Origin: Phaseolus vulgaris | Lineage: Eukaryota; Streptophyta; Magnoliopsida; Fabales; Fabaceae | Direction: 5' to 3' | DNA: 64,000 nucleotides | NCBI RefSeq assembly: GCF_000499845.2 | Contig: NC_023753.2 | Span: forward strand, 26,380,202-26,444,201 | Part shown: in pieces, positions 1-12,800 of the stretch | Layout: every line of letters begins with the position of its first letter | Numbering within the stretch: the first letter of the stretch is position 1 | Notes under the pieces: model-generated | Databases searched by the model: none | What the model was told of the DNA's origin: nothing | The model's input: the letters and a program-made list of their open reading frames with translations, nothing else | Position numbers and translations under genes: made by a program

Positions 1-113
1 TCCTCATTCTCCCGCTTAGTCTCCTCGTTCCTTCTCTTCATCTCAGCCATCTCTTTCTGTAGAGACATCGAAAGCGCCATCTGCTTAGCATCAAACATCT
101 TTTCGTTCACCAT
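1..113 (-). CDS. Gypsy gag N-terminus (partial, runs off window)
   Basis: An ATG at 113 on the minus strand opens a frame without stops to the window edge, about 37 codons. It begins MVNEKMFDAKQMALSMSL and then turns into a charged, Lys/Glu/Arg-rich stretch that looks coiled-coil. It lies about 45 bases inside the primer-binding-like junction of the flanking Gypsy element, which is where a Tat gag N-terminus is expected. Nothing beyond the N-terminus is in the window, so whether the polyprotein is intact is unknown. Confidence 0.55.
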   Translation of the reverse strand, partial: MVNEKMFDAKQMALSMSLQKEMAEMKRRNEETKRENE

Positions 114-395
114 GCTTCTGGTTTATACCATCTACTTTCTTCTTTATGCTAATCTCTCGGCCCCACGGTGGGCGCCAATTGTTTTCGAACGGGGTTGGAA
201 TCAAGAGAATGATTCGAGCTAATCCACGGTTGCTCGGTCTGGACTTCCTCTCTTCCTCTTTGTACGGACTCTCCCTTCTTCTTTCGTCACTCTGCCTCTC
301 AATCTCCGCAAAGTTCAGATTCAGATGGTACCTGCAAAAGACACTTTGATGCTCAAGTAAAAATTCGATATTCAACACTCGATGTTTTATGTAAT
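1..395 (-). mobile_element. Truncated Ty3/Gypsy (Tat-type) LTR retrotransposon, 5' part
   Basis: Read on the minus strand this is the end of an LTR, a primer-binding-like junction and the start of gag, running off the left edge. The LTR end ('..gaaaaca' on minus) lies at 180. It is followed by the junction motif TTGGCGCCCACCGTGGGGCC at about 159-178, which is typical of Tat-like Gypsy elements. LTR-like sequence, including 'gtcttttgcaggtacc' as in Tat LTR ends, continues to about 380-395, where AT-rich genomic DNA begins. The LTR is probably truncated there, because no TG end or TSD was found. The clade is known from family resemblance; the right boundary is approximate. Confidence 0.75.
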
Positions 396-1935
396 GACGT
401 ACCTGATTCTTGAAATTTGTACCTATTTAATTATTATCATAAATATTTTATTATTGGACTAGATTAAAAAATTAAACCATACTTCAAAATACATTATTTA
501 ATTATTAATTAACCTCATTAATATGCTTAAACATAATAACTTCTGCAATACCGAATGTCAAATCTTAGTCTTATCATGCGAAACATACCTATACAAAATT
601 CAGTTATTAAAACAATTGAAATTAATGCAAATTACTGTTGCTGATAGAACATGTCTACTGCAGCTGAATTGATACTAATAATTTGAATTCCCTTTGTGGA
701 CGACAATCAACCAGCATTGATATTTGTGTTTAGCATTAATTAATATTAATATGAGAATTGAAAAAGTGAAACACACCAGATTATAATTATGATGTATTAT
801 AATATAATTAAATGTTTTATTTTAATAAAAAAAATTATTTCTTTAAATATTTAAGATTATCAATATATTAACACTCATTTCTGAATTGTTAGATTTACGT
901 AATAAATAGAGTTTTCATGTAAATAACAGAAAATTATTCACCACTGCACCTTTTAAGATAAAAGTTGTAAATGTATAATAAGAAAGAAAAGGAGTAAAAA
1001 TAAAAATATAAAAATAATAAGATCCAATGTTAAGATATTTTCACTTATTTAATTATTTCTCTCTTTTTTAAGAAAACATTTTTAACTCTCTTCTATATAA
1101 GAGTTTTAATATATATATATTGATAATTCAACAATAAATTACTCCAAATTACAATTACTAAAAAAGTAAAAAAAGAAAATTATTAAAATATAAACTCACA
1201 AGACGAGATGATTTGTTTTTAAAAGAATTATAAACTAATATATTTGAGTATTGTGAAATTTTATTATTATTATTTAAAAAACCCTATTTGGAACCCTTCA
1301 CTTATTTCCTTCCATGTATTTTATCTTTGTCCTTGAAGGAAATGGACGATGGATGGGAAAGGTTTGGTTGAAAGAGTGAAATAAATGGTGGGATTGGTTT
1401 GGCACATCAACTTCATTCCAGGTTAAGATGAAAGCACCTGGCTAATGTTAGGTAATGTCAGAAAGCCACTCATCATTGCATAATCATAATAATTTTCCAA
1501 CCAATTCAAATTCACTACATTTCTTTTTCAATCTTTTCAAACCTTCAAATAAATAAATATATATTCATAATGTCTTTTTAATGTTCAAATCATATCACCT
1601 CTTCACCAATAATGGTAAGAATCATGATATATATATATATATACAACTTGCTCATCTAGATATCATATTTATTTTTTTCTTACAAGTTATATGAAACATT
1701 TCAAGATGAACAGATGAATAAAACTACTTTAAAAAAAATTAAGATTAATTGTACAGGATTTATAATTAATTTTTAGAGGAATTAAATGAGATAAATTTCT
1801 AAATAATTTATGCACTAATTTTAATTTATGAATCAAATTAATTTATTTTAGTTTTTTATAAATATTAATTAAGAAGAGTATTCAAAACAAGGACAAAAGT
1901 TATTGACATTAAATATAAGTGATTTTCATACATAA

Positions 1936-1937
<2 letters not shown>

Positions 1938-1996
<59 letters not shown>
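1938..1996. repeat. (CT)n-(AT)n compound microsatellite
   Basis: About ten CT units run directly into about nineteen AT units. This is a likely length-polymorphic marker; no function is inferred. Confidence 0.95.
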
Positions 1997-2001
<5 letters not shown>

Positions 2002-3417
2002 AAGGTCAATTATTTGATTGAAGAATATGTCTAGAGAATATATTGTTGAAAACACCGATGGTTCCTTTTTATTAATATTTTTTTATACATTTCGCATGTT
2101 TTATACATTGGTTCCTTTTTATCAACAAAATTTTAAGAAAATTTTCTTTGAAGTAATATATTAGGTATTAATTAATTTAAGAACCATATATAATTAGTCA
2201 TAAAAACTAACAAAAATAATATTAATTTCTAGTTCATTTTTATCGAAATAATGTTTACGAGTAAGTCCACTACAAAGTGTGTTGTTATTATCTAATATCA
2301 TTTGAATTCTTTGAATCACATTTAAAAAATCCTCTTAAAAAAATCTCCCTTAGAACTTGATATAAAGAAATAAAGAGTCATTTAAAACAAAATATAAAAT
2401 AATGAATTAATTCACATTTATTAAAAATTATAAGATTTTTTGGATTTCATAATTTATTTAATGAAATTCTATCTTAATTATATATATATATTTTTTCAAA
2501 TTTAACCAAAAATATGTATTAAAAAAGTGTATTGAGGAATGTATTATGTTTCACCAATTCTCGTTAATTTATAGTCTCAGTGAATCTAAAGTCTATGATA
2601 ACTTTTCTTATAAGTACTTTTAAGAAAAAAAATTATTTATAAATTAATGTTAATTACTTATAAACTAACTTTATAATTTTTTATATTAGTTATTAAAAAT
2701 ATTATATTTAATTTTTGTATAAATTCATTTTATTTTAAGAAGTTTATATATTATTTATTTTTATTTATAGTCTAAAAATGTTAGTTAAAATACTTTAGTT
2801 TATTATTTAAAATTTTATTTTAAGTACTTTTGAGAAAAAAATATAAAAAATATGAAATAAGTAGGAATCACACAAAAATTAATAATTTATAAGAAAAAAA
2901 ATTAAACCTTTTTTAATGTATTTCATACTAATAAAGATTTTCACCTTGTGCTTTTCTTTCGTTTTTTTCTTCCTATTATATTTTATCACTACCAAACAAA
3001 ACATAATAATAAGTTGAGTGTACCTTAATGGGCCAATATGTCAAGTATGTGGCTTTTAGTGTTGATTAATCTCATGATGGGTGATTTGATTTTTTGAAAA
3101 AATATCATTATAATTAATAACAAGATAGGGTACCCTTTTCTCTCAGCATTAACTTCAGGTATTAATTAAAAGCCAAATCCAAGATGCAACCATGATTAAA
3201 ATTGATGAAAAATATAGTTAATTATACTAAATCTCAAAACTATAAAATTGCTTGTGCCATTACATCACATCCACATCCTCACACCACATGTCATCACTTT
3301 AGTTTGATTAGCTTTCGTCACAATTCCTCTCTCAATACACATCATTCCAAGAACAAAACCCTCTTTCTTTCCAAGTCTCTATTGAATTTCCCACAAAACT
3401 CAATTTTATATAATTCA

Positions 3418-3760
3418 ATTTTATAAAAGAAACTTATAAATTATAGGTTTGCACTTATTTATATATTATAAAATTTTTAACACATTTTTTTTTACGTTGA
3501 GACAACTAACTTGTACGTGAGACTATATATTATGAGTGATCTTATAGCGGTTCAAACTTTATAAGTCTAACAAACTCTCTTTAGGATAAGCTCAAAATGA
3601 TTCTAATACTCAACTTTATAAAATCGGCTTATAAAATGAGGTTTGCACCAACTTATATATTATGAGATGTTTTAATCTCATTTAACTCAACCTTATAAAA
3701 CTGACTTATAAATTGAGGTTTACATTCACTTATGTACTATGAAATGTCTTAATCTTTATT
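3418..3760. repeat. Dispersed repeat, three degenerate copies
   Basis: Three related stretches (about 3420-3475, 3610-3675, 3678-3755) share the pattern 'ttataaa..ggcttata..tgaggtttgca..acttat.tattatga'. The same motif recurs near 63133-63225, where it is followed by 'ctagtcgatgtgggac'. I associate this repeat with Phaseoleae genomes. Its transposon class cannot be settled from this window. Confidence 0.6.
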
Positions 3761-5103
3761 TGAGTTTTTGAGGAAGTTGGTCAATTTTTGCCCCTTTTTA
3801 CCAAAAAAAATTACTTTATAAACTTGAGAAAATCGTGTCAACGTGTTACAACTTTTATGAAATCACTTGAAACTAAAATTGTGTAACATTAATATTATGA
3901 AAGTGTGTTATGTTATCACAACTTCTCTAACTTAAAAAAGCAATAATATTTTAAAGAGCAAAATTACTTCACTTTTGTCAAAAATCCTAAATAATTTAGG
4001 AGTATTTTCTATGTACTAATTATTAATATACAGATAAAATAAAATAAAATACATGTCATAACATTTTAATATTAGTGTGAACACTGTACTAATCAATATT
4101 GCTTACAGTTTCTAATAATTATTGCTTAGAGTTACGAAGTGCTTATTTTGAGGTATGAATTTCGGTTTTATGAGTAAAGTTCCTTGAAAATATCACAATC
4201 AATTTAATAGATTATAAAATCGCTTTACTTCTCATCTTAGGACAAGATTGATTCATTCTTAAAATGAATAACACTTAACATGTTTTTTATGCATTATACT
4301 AAACTTGAATGTAATAAATAATCTCACAACATTTACATTTTTTTATTTCATTATTTAATATTGTTTTATTTAAGATTATTTGTATATTAAATGGTTTAAG
4401 TCTTTATCTTGTATATTTTATTTTATTTTTATATCAAATATATTAAAAAAAATTGTATTTTCTTTTGTTTGTCTGTAACATTTTTCTCATAAAATGGGAA
4501 TGCAATTAATGAAGGTCTAAATATGCAAATTTATATATATGATTGACATATTATAGATGATAAAGTGGGTCAAATTCAAAAATGAGTCAATTTTTTAAAC
4601 TCTATCAATCGATATTGACCATGTCTAATCCAGCGGAACGAGGCGAGTTATCTTGTCAACCACCCTATAACGAGGCATATAACTTTGGTGGATGAACCCG
4701 TCCCACCTCTCTTATAACGAACCAATAATGAGTGAGACAAAAATGGATTAGATTGTCCGTTATTTTAATTCACTTAATTTTGGTGTAACACATAAATTTT
4801 AAATATAGATTAGTCATTCTAAACTTAATAAAATTGGGAAGAAAAATAATTTAGTAAAAATTATATAATAGCTACATATTTTAATTCAACGCATATGTAA
4901 AGTAAAATCAAGTATTTGTAATGTAATATGAATATTATGATTTCCTGTAAGAAAAAGAAATTTATTTTAAAAAAATTGTAGAGTCTAATATAAATATCAT
5001 ATAGATGTTTATCTATCTTATATTAATATCCATATTAATGTAACGTGATTACTGAGATCTTACAGTAAGCTATTCTTAACTATATTTTCTATCACAAGAT
5101 CTA

Positions 5104-5742
5104 GGCTTTGTTTGAATTGAGGAGAGGATGTGTGAGGAAATGTGAGGTTGTTTGGATTGAGGATGATAGAGTGAATATGTGAGAATGGTTTATTGTAAGT
5201 TTACAAAATTATCATTCTTATTAAAAAATATTTAAATAATGAATTATGATTTTTTTGTGTAAGTTTAAATTAATTAAATATTTTTAATATATAATATCCA
5301 TAATTATTGACATTTTTAATAAAAAATTAAAAAATATAATATAAAATATTTTGATGTTAAATTGAAATAAATTTATTAAATATATGAAAATAATATTCAT
5401 TTGTTACTTTATATAATTATATATATTGTTGATATTATTATTTTATTTTATTATTTTATTATTTATAAGTATATGTTGTTATTAATAGTATAATTAAATA
5501 TTTTTAAAATTATAAATAATAAATAAATTTATATAATATTTAATTTTATATATTAAAATAAAATACATGTACAAGGGTATTTTGGTAAAATGTAACAATC
5601 CTACTAAATTCCCACAAATCTTTTCATTTTGTGAAGAATGAAAAAAACCATTCATCCTCTCCCCATCCTCTCTCCCACTCTCAAAATCATGGAAACAAAC
5701 ACAAAAAAACTCTCTCCTTCCAATTGGAAGCAAACACACCCC
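5104..5742. mobile_element. MITE-like element with imperfect terminal inverted repeats
   Basis: The left end GGCTTTGTTTGAATTG and the reverse complement of the right end, GGGGTGTGTTTGCTTCC, share the pattern GG..T.TGTTTG. Purine-rich 'gaggagaggatg' follows on the left and its complement 'catcctctcccc' on the right. The centre is very AT-rich with no transposase. The flanks (CTA left, TAA right) do not give a clean TSD, so the superfamily (Tourist/Harbinger-like?) is a guess. Confidence 0.5.
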
Positions 5743-6480
5743 TAAAATCGAGAATATCGTTTGAGAAGAATCAAAGTTATAAATTGAAATAATAAAAGGA
5801 TATGTTATGATTAGGTGAGGTAAAGTTAATGATAAAAAATAATTGTATTGTAAATAAATAATTATTATGAATGCTGATAAAAAAAAACTAATTATTATGA
5901 AATAGTAATGACGAAAGTGTTTCACGGGGATCCTTATATAAATTTTAAAATCTGAAATAGGTTATAACACAGTATAAGGTAGAAGTCAGCCATTAATGTC
6001 TGCCACTAATCTGAAACAGGTTGAATTGAAATTAATATTTATGAATGAATCTAAACAAAAATGGTTTTTTCACGTATAAATAAGCGAAAAAGCAAACCCA
6101 AAACTCAGACAACTTTTAAAATGTACTAGTATTATATGATATTATGAGTAAACCGTTTTAGATTAAGAAAGTTGTGGGGAGAAGAATAAAAAAAACTAAG
6201 AATGTAATATTATAGAAATAAATAAGTATGGGCCACATGTAACAACTCGTGTCCCACAAAACGCACTTGAGTGTGCGTGAACAATGCTTATGTTAAGTAC
6301 ATTTTTTAAACAATCCATTCCTCTTAAATTGTTAGATTAGTAAATGGCACTACTGTCTCACTCTGTATCTTTAAGCCACATTTTAAAAGATATTAACTTC
6401 TAAACAAAATGACTAATTATTGACTTTTTATTGATTCTTTAACAGGTTCATTGACTGTGTTTAAAACAAAAGTGAATTAA
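5743..6480. other. Upstream region of PIF1
   Basis: AT-rich DNA between the MITE and the inferred PIF1 transcript start. It presumably contains the PIF1 promoter, but no convincing TATA box could be fixed. No gene is seen. Confidence 0.4.
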
Positions 6481-6702
6481 TGTAAACCGTCAAAAATGGC
6501 TTTCGTCGTTTAGCTTCTTCTCATTATTCGGTGAAACTCCTTATCTTTGCACAAAGGCAAACAAACAACAACAGCAAGAACCCCAGCTCCACCCAAACAC
6601 ACCGCATACCCTTCAATAATCTTAAACATTATTAACTTTTTAAATTAATAAAGAAGAAGAAGAAGATATACCAATTCATTCACAAAAACAAAAGCAACAA
6701 AA

Positions 6703-6714
6703 ATGAAGTTCTAA
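6703..6714 (+). other. PIF1 upstream ORF 1 (3 codons plus stop)
   Basis: ATG AAG TTC TAA lies in the inferred PIF1 5' UTR exon, upstream of the spliced second uORF. It is a minimal uORF. It would affect translation only if the transcript starts upstream of it, which the sequence alone cannot prove. Confidence 0.45.
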
Positions 6715-6735
6715 AGAAGGAAATCTTCTCTTATT

Positions 6736-6880
6736 ATGCAGAACTGCTTCAATAGTAAGTTCTCTTCTTTTGCTTCTTCAGTGTCCATTAACAACACCTT
6801 CATATTTTTAATTTTTTTTTCATTTATTCTTTGCAAAAATTATAATTTTTTTTATCTTGAACTCAACAGAAGCAAAATGA
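6736..6880 (+). promoter_or_regulatory. PIF1 upstream ORF 2, spliced, stop overlapping the main start
   Basis: The ATG at 6736 lies in the 5' UTR exon that ends at a GTAAGT donor (exon end 6754). Joining to the acceptor before 6870 gives a 9-codon frame, MQNCFNKAK. Its TGA (6878-6880) overlaps the PIF1 ATG (6877-6879) as ATGA. This arrangement can reduce main-ORF initiation or allow reinitiation. The splice sites are read directly; the regulatory role is inference. Confidence 0.5.
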
Positions 6881-9800
6881 ATCACTGTGTTCCAGATTTC
6901 GAAATCCAAATGGAGGACGACGAAGAATTCCCAATTCCCGTTTCAAAGAAACCCTCCATGTAACTCTCTTCTCTTCACTCTTATCTTCAATTCCTTTAGT
7001 TTTTTTTTTTTTTTGTGTGCCTAGTAAGTGAATGCGAACAACAATTAAAACAGGCAAAACGACGAGATCATGGAACTGTTATGGCAAAACGGTCAGGTTG
7101 TGATGCACAGCCAAAACCATCGACCACTCAGAAAACCGCCGCATACGTTGCCTTCCGGCGGAGGCGACGGCGTCATTCCGGCCAGGGAGATTCGATCTTC
7201 TGAACACGAAAACTACGGTAACCAACACTTGTTCATGCAAGAAGACGAAATGGCTTCGTGGCTTCACTATCCAATCCACGAAGATCCTCCTCCCTTCGAT
7301 CATCACGATTTCTGCGCCGACATGCTCAATCCGCCGACAAACGCAATAGCGAGCCAGAGCCACAACAGCGCCGCCATACAATCCTCCATTCGCACGACGG
7401 AGCTTCGGCATCCGGCTCCTCGGCCGCCGATTCCTCCGTCTCGGCTGCCGGTGCCTGCGGCAAAAAGGATGCAGAATTTCGCGCACTTCTCGAAGCAAGG
7501 CAATGCGTCGTCGAGTTCGAAGGCCGCGGCGGCGCAGCCGACGATGGTGGATTCGTGCGATACGCCGGTTGCGACGGCGGAGCTTGGTGAAACCGGCCGC
7601 GCGAGCGTGACTGCTGCCGATGCAGGTAAGGCGGCAGAGTCTGGAGGAAGGGAGGCGGCGACGTGCGATTTGACGGTGACGTCATCTCCTGGCGGTTCAA
7701 GCGGGAGCGCGGAACCGGTTCAGAAGGAAGTGGACCGGAAGAGGAAGGGGAGAGAAGCGGAGGAATCGGAGTTTCAGAGCGAGGTGAGTGAGTCAACTCG
7801 TTTGTTTTATTTCTTCTCGAACTCTCACACGTTCCATATGCGTTAGTCTTGGCTATCGTGCACCGGGGGAGTGACGTGGGTTTACGTGAGCACGCTCCCC
7901 TGCATTCTATTCAACGTTTATGTAATTACTATCATCAAACTTTCCGTGTGTGGACATGACTTTGGTGTCGTTTCTCTATCGAAACCCTTAAACGCGACGC
8001 GGTTACACACGGTGATGCCACGTGTATATTGGAAGATTCAAAACTTCATAACCGAGGAGCATGGTGGGTTTGGTGAACGGAGTGGCTCATGTACATACTT
8101 TTTACAAATTTACTGCATATTATATTCGTTTCACATTTTAAAACCCACCCAAAGGAAATATCTACTGGTAAGGTACGGACGGAGGTCAAAATACATAGGA
8201 ATTAAGCTGTTACGATGCTGACTGAAGTAATGAGTTTGGTCAAAATCTCTTTTCTTGCATAACAGTTATGCCGGAAAGTATGGTAGAAAAACTAGACACG
8301 CGAAAAGCGTGTTAACATTAATTCATCTAGTGAGGGCATGGGAGGCATTTTCCACACTCTAAAAAGAAATCCTGTACGCTGATGTAACACGAGCAAAACG
8401 GGTAGAGATCACCAAACCAATGTTCAACACCCCTCTCACAAACTGTTTGATTATTTGAGTTGTAATAGGTATATATAAACTTAAGTAATGGAGATGCAGT
8501 TATAAGCTACGTTATGTACATATCAGGTGCTTAGTTAAACATTAACTTTTTGACATTGATGACGATACGATTGTAAACTAATACCCAGTCATGACTTGCA
8601 TGTTACCTCCTTTTGTAAAACTATAAATCTTTGTATTTCAATTGGTCTTATCAAACAAGAATTGTCTTCTAATCTCTCTCAAGAGGAAACTCATGATTAT
8701 GATTTTGCCGGAGTATATTCTGAGAGAAAGTGCCTATGACAAAAAGATGACTTGGACATGGTTGTGAAGTTTGATGGGGCAGGAAAATAGGTAGAAATCT
8801 TGAGTTTAAGTTGTGGTACTTTTCAATTTCGCATAAACAAGGGGGAATGGGACTTTGTACGAAGATTTACAAGTTGGTGGCTTCCCATGGAAGTAGACTA
8901 CTGGACATTTACGTTGGAAGAGATGGGACGGATCAATAGTTCAACGGATAATGGCATATTTGTTGACTCTTTACATTTCGCCATCTGTATAAATTTATGG
9001 TGTATATTCTACTTCTATATTCTTATCTCCATTGGTTTCACTGCAAAAGGACGTCGATTTTGAATCTCCGGAAGCTAAAAAACATGGGCGTGGTTCTACA
9101 TCTACTAAGAGATCCCGTGCTGCAGAAGTCCACAATCTCTCCGAGAGGGTATACTTACATAACTTCAACGAGTCCTTAAATTTTATTCTGTTTTCCTCAT
9201 TTTCTGAAGTATCATATTGTATTTTCATGCAGAGGCGTCGAGATAGAATTAATGAGAAAATGAAAGCTTTGCAAGAACTTATACCTCGATGCAACAAGGT
9301 CCATAATTATTAAATATCCCAGTACTTCTTTTTCCTTTTTTAGCACTACAGTATTTTGGTTTTACTGCTTTCTAATAGCTCTTTCAAATTTTTATTCCCT
9401 TTCCTGAATTTGATAGTCTGACAAAGCTTCAATGCTGGATGAAGCAATTGAATATTTGAAGTCACTGCAATTACAAGTGCAGGTAAATCTTATGTATACA
9501 GTGAAATATTGAATGAGCAACCTAATTGGTGATGATTAATTTACCTGCATCCATAATTTATAAAATATCGTCAAGCTTAAAAAGGGGTTAAGGAGGAAAG
9601 GCAAGAAAAATTAGGATGGAAAAAGTAAGTAATAAATGTTGCATTCTTACTGAAAGGTTTTCTTAGAGAAAACTTCACATGTTTCAAGTGAAAGTGGCAG
9701 GGTGATATATAGAGCCAAAGAGGTTGTATTTGGAATTATTTTACTTAGATGAAGGATTTTAGTTTTATTAATTGAAGTGTACGCATGTTTTACAATTGTG

Positions 9801-12800
9801 TCTCTCTATTTATCACCCATATACTATATCTATTGGTTATATTGTATACTATTGATACCTATTAGCATTGCATGATAATAACCATCATTTATAACGAGAA
9901 CTGAATGCAATTTATTTGTGCAGATGATGTCCATGGGATGCGGCATGGTACCCATGATGTTTCCTGGAATCCAGCAGTATATGCCGCCAATGGGAATGGG
10001 AATTGGCATGGGTATGGGCATGGAAATGGGAATGAACAGACCGGTAATGCCATTTCCCAATATGTTAACTAGTTCAACTTTGCCAGCAGCAACTGCAGCT
10101 GCGCATTTGGGACCGAGGTTCCCTATGCCTCCTTTCCATATGCCCCATGTTCCTGCCCCTGATTCATCCAGAATGAAAGCACCAAATCAGTCAGATAATA
10201 ATATGCTTAACGCACTTGGTACACAAGGTCCAGATCAATCACATATCCCAAACTTCACTGATCCTTATCAACAATACGTCGGCCTCCAACAGGTGCAGTT
10301 ACAATTGATGCAGGTAAAGTTGTCCTTAATGCTATGTCTATTTTCTCGGTTCTTTTTCTTTCGACGGGGTGGGGGATTTAAGCTACCTGAGGGACATCAT
10401 ATTCCAGCCACCGTTACATATCATCTTCTTTAGTGCATCATTCTAATACAATGCATTAGGAAAACTCGGTTGGTTCCCAAGGCACCATCCCAAACAGGCC
10501 AAATTATGATCGTAATACCCTTCTTAGGGTGAGATAAGTACCTGCGAAAATCTGTTGGTTTCCGGTGCACATCAGAAACAGGCCAAATTACTTTTGTCCG
10601 CCTTGTCTGTTGGTGGTTGTTATGCTTTGGGTTTGTTTGTTTTCGTTTTCTAGAACTAGTATTGCTCTATATAAACACAGAGCTCATGGTTCTTTTCTCT
10701 GTAAGTTTTGCATGCATGCAATAAACCTGTTTTCCTTTCTTTTTGCACACTGTGGGTCCCACAGATTTTTCGTGTGAATACAACATAAGTTTGTATAGCG
10801 GAGCAACACGTATGCATCATACCATGCAATATGGTATCAGAGCGGGCACGTCCCGCTCTGCTTCTGCACATCAGCACAAAATCTCTGATAGTTAGACATT
10901 CTTGCTTCCTTTCTTTTCGTTCTTTTAGATTTTTCTTTTCTCCGTGTTGTGGTGCATACAATTTCTCTTTCCAGCATGGATCATACACAGAATCCTGTAA
11001 GCTCGTATTGCCTTCATCCAGGAGAAAATTCCGGTATGATACTTGTCAATCGTCTACTAATGGAGGTAATTACCACTCACGGAATCGTGCTATGAGACGA
11101 GCACTTCTTTCAAAAACAAGTTAAATTTTGTTGATGGCACATTAGTGGCGCCTAGCAGGGATGATTCTTTGTATGATTTTTGAGAGAGATACTATGGTAG
11201 TGTCTTGAATCACTCGTGCCATATCTGATCAGATCACACAAAGTGTGATATACATTGATAATGCAAAAGATTTTTGTGGGAAGAACTTAAAGAAAGGTTT
11301 TCTATAGAGGATCACTTTAGAATATCACTTTAGAGTATTAGATGCTTCAGGAGATACATTCTATGAAGCAAGGTGAAGAGAATGTTTCAGATTTTTTTGC
11401 TGATCTAAAGATATCATGGGAACAATGGAGGCCTTGAGACCTACACCCAATTGTGTTTGTGAAGTTCGATGTAGTTGCAATATGATAAAGAATGTTAACC
11501 ATAAAGACTCAAAACATGTTATATGTTTTCTGAAAGGTTTAAACGAAACTTATAATATTATTAAGACGCAAACTTTGCTTATGGAGCCTTTGCCTTGAAT
11601 CAATCATGTTTTCTCTCTTGTCTTTCAATAAGAAAGACAGTTGATGGGTGGTATGATTCTTGATAATAAAACTATTGTCAATTTTACACTTGGACTAGTT
11701 GGAGACAACATGGGAAGACTAATGCTAAGAATTACACCAATTGGAAAGCACAAGGAAGAGGACATAATCCTCATTTTGAGAAGAAGTGCAACTTGTCTAT
11801 ATCAAACTTGAGATTTCATAGACTAGTAAGAGTTTACTTTGTATAAAAAATATTTCAATCATACAATTAATCAAAGTATTTAAAACAAAATCCACTATAT
11901 TAATAAAATAATTACATTTAGTAGTGAATGAGAATTATATAAGTTTAAAATACCTTAAATAAATTTATACAATACAAACATTATAAAACATTATGTAATT
12001 GGGTTCTATAGATAAATATTATATCCTGAAGCATTTTTACTTATTTTAATAAACGGGGATGCTCTTGGGTTATGCCTAGTTGAACTAACAAAAATTTTAA
12101 AAATATAATATTTTGAAATTGAAAAATTTTAATTGAAAAAAAACATCTAACATTCAATTAAAAAAAAACGCCTCTCCAATACTGTCCCAATATTCTCTCT
12201 TACATATGGCCAACCTTTTTAAATAAGACATTGCAACAAATTAAAAAAATCTCCAATATCCTCTTGGCTAAGAAAACATAAATCCAAACACACGCATCAA
12301 ATGACCTCGACGAACAGAGCGACGCATCACCACGATCGCGGAACAAAGACTACGATAATCAAAATGAAGACCAAAAGAGGGAACACGACCACCATCACTA
12401 ACACGATCGGAACAATGCACCACAATTGAAACAAAGACACACCACCACGAAGAACGCAAGCAAACCATAACGTTGGCAGTGTGAGTTTGTCTAATTTTGG
12501 GTTAAAAAACGGGTCATTTTGGGTTTAAAGAAAAACCCTCTTAACTCGTCAACTCGGTTGCAGAATTGCGAGTTCAATCATGTTCATCGAGTTCAGTGCG
12601 AGTTTACCAAGTTTACTCCAAAACCGAGTTTGCTTTCGAGTCAGCTCACCCAGGGTAAGTAGGAACATAAACTCGAACGAATTGACAAGTTAACTCGCGA
12701 GTTTGATAACCATGAGTACAACTATTACAATAAGATGAATTACATAGCAAAGCAATGTTATTTGAAGCATGGGTTTCCACCATGGTATAAATAGAAAAAT

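Larger units (their letters stand above)
396..5103. other. AT-rich intergenic DNA
   Basis: No coding region is supported. It holds a CT/AT microsatellite (about 1938-1996) and copies of a dispersed repeat (3418-3760). The rest is low-complexity AT-rich sequence. Short open frames here lack any recognisable domain and are treated as chance. Confidence 0.7.

Noticed and set aside
5494..5925. 143-residue minus-strand open frame
   Set aside because: Crosses the right end of the MITE, is Ile/Tyr/Phe-rich from AT-rich DNA, and shows no domain.
7079..7796. Long minus-strand and alternative plus-strand open frames across PIF1 exon 2
   Set aside because: They are shadows of the GC-rich, stop-poor PIF1 exon; only the plus frame carries the phytochrome-binding motif and joins in phase to the other exons.
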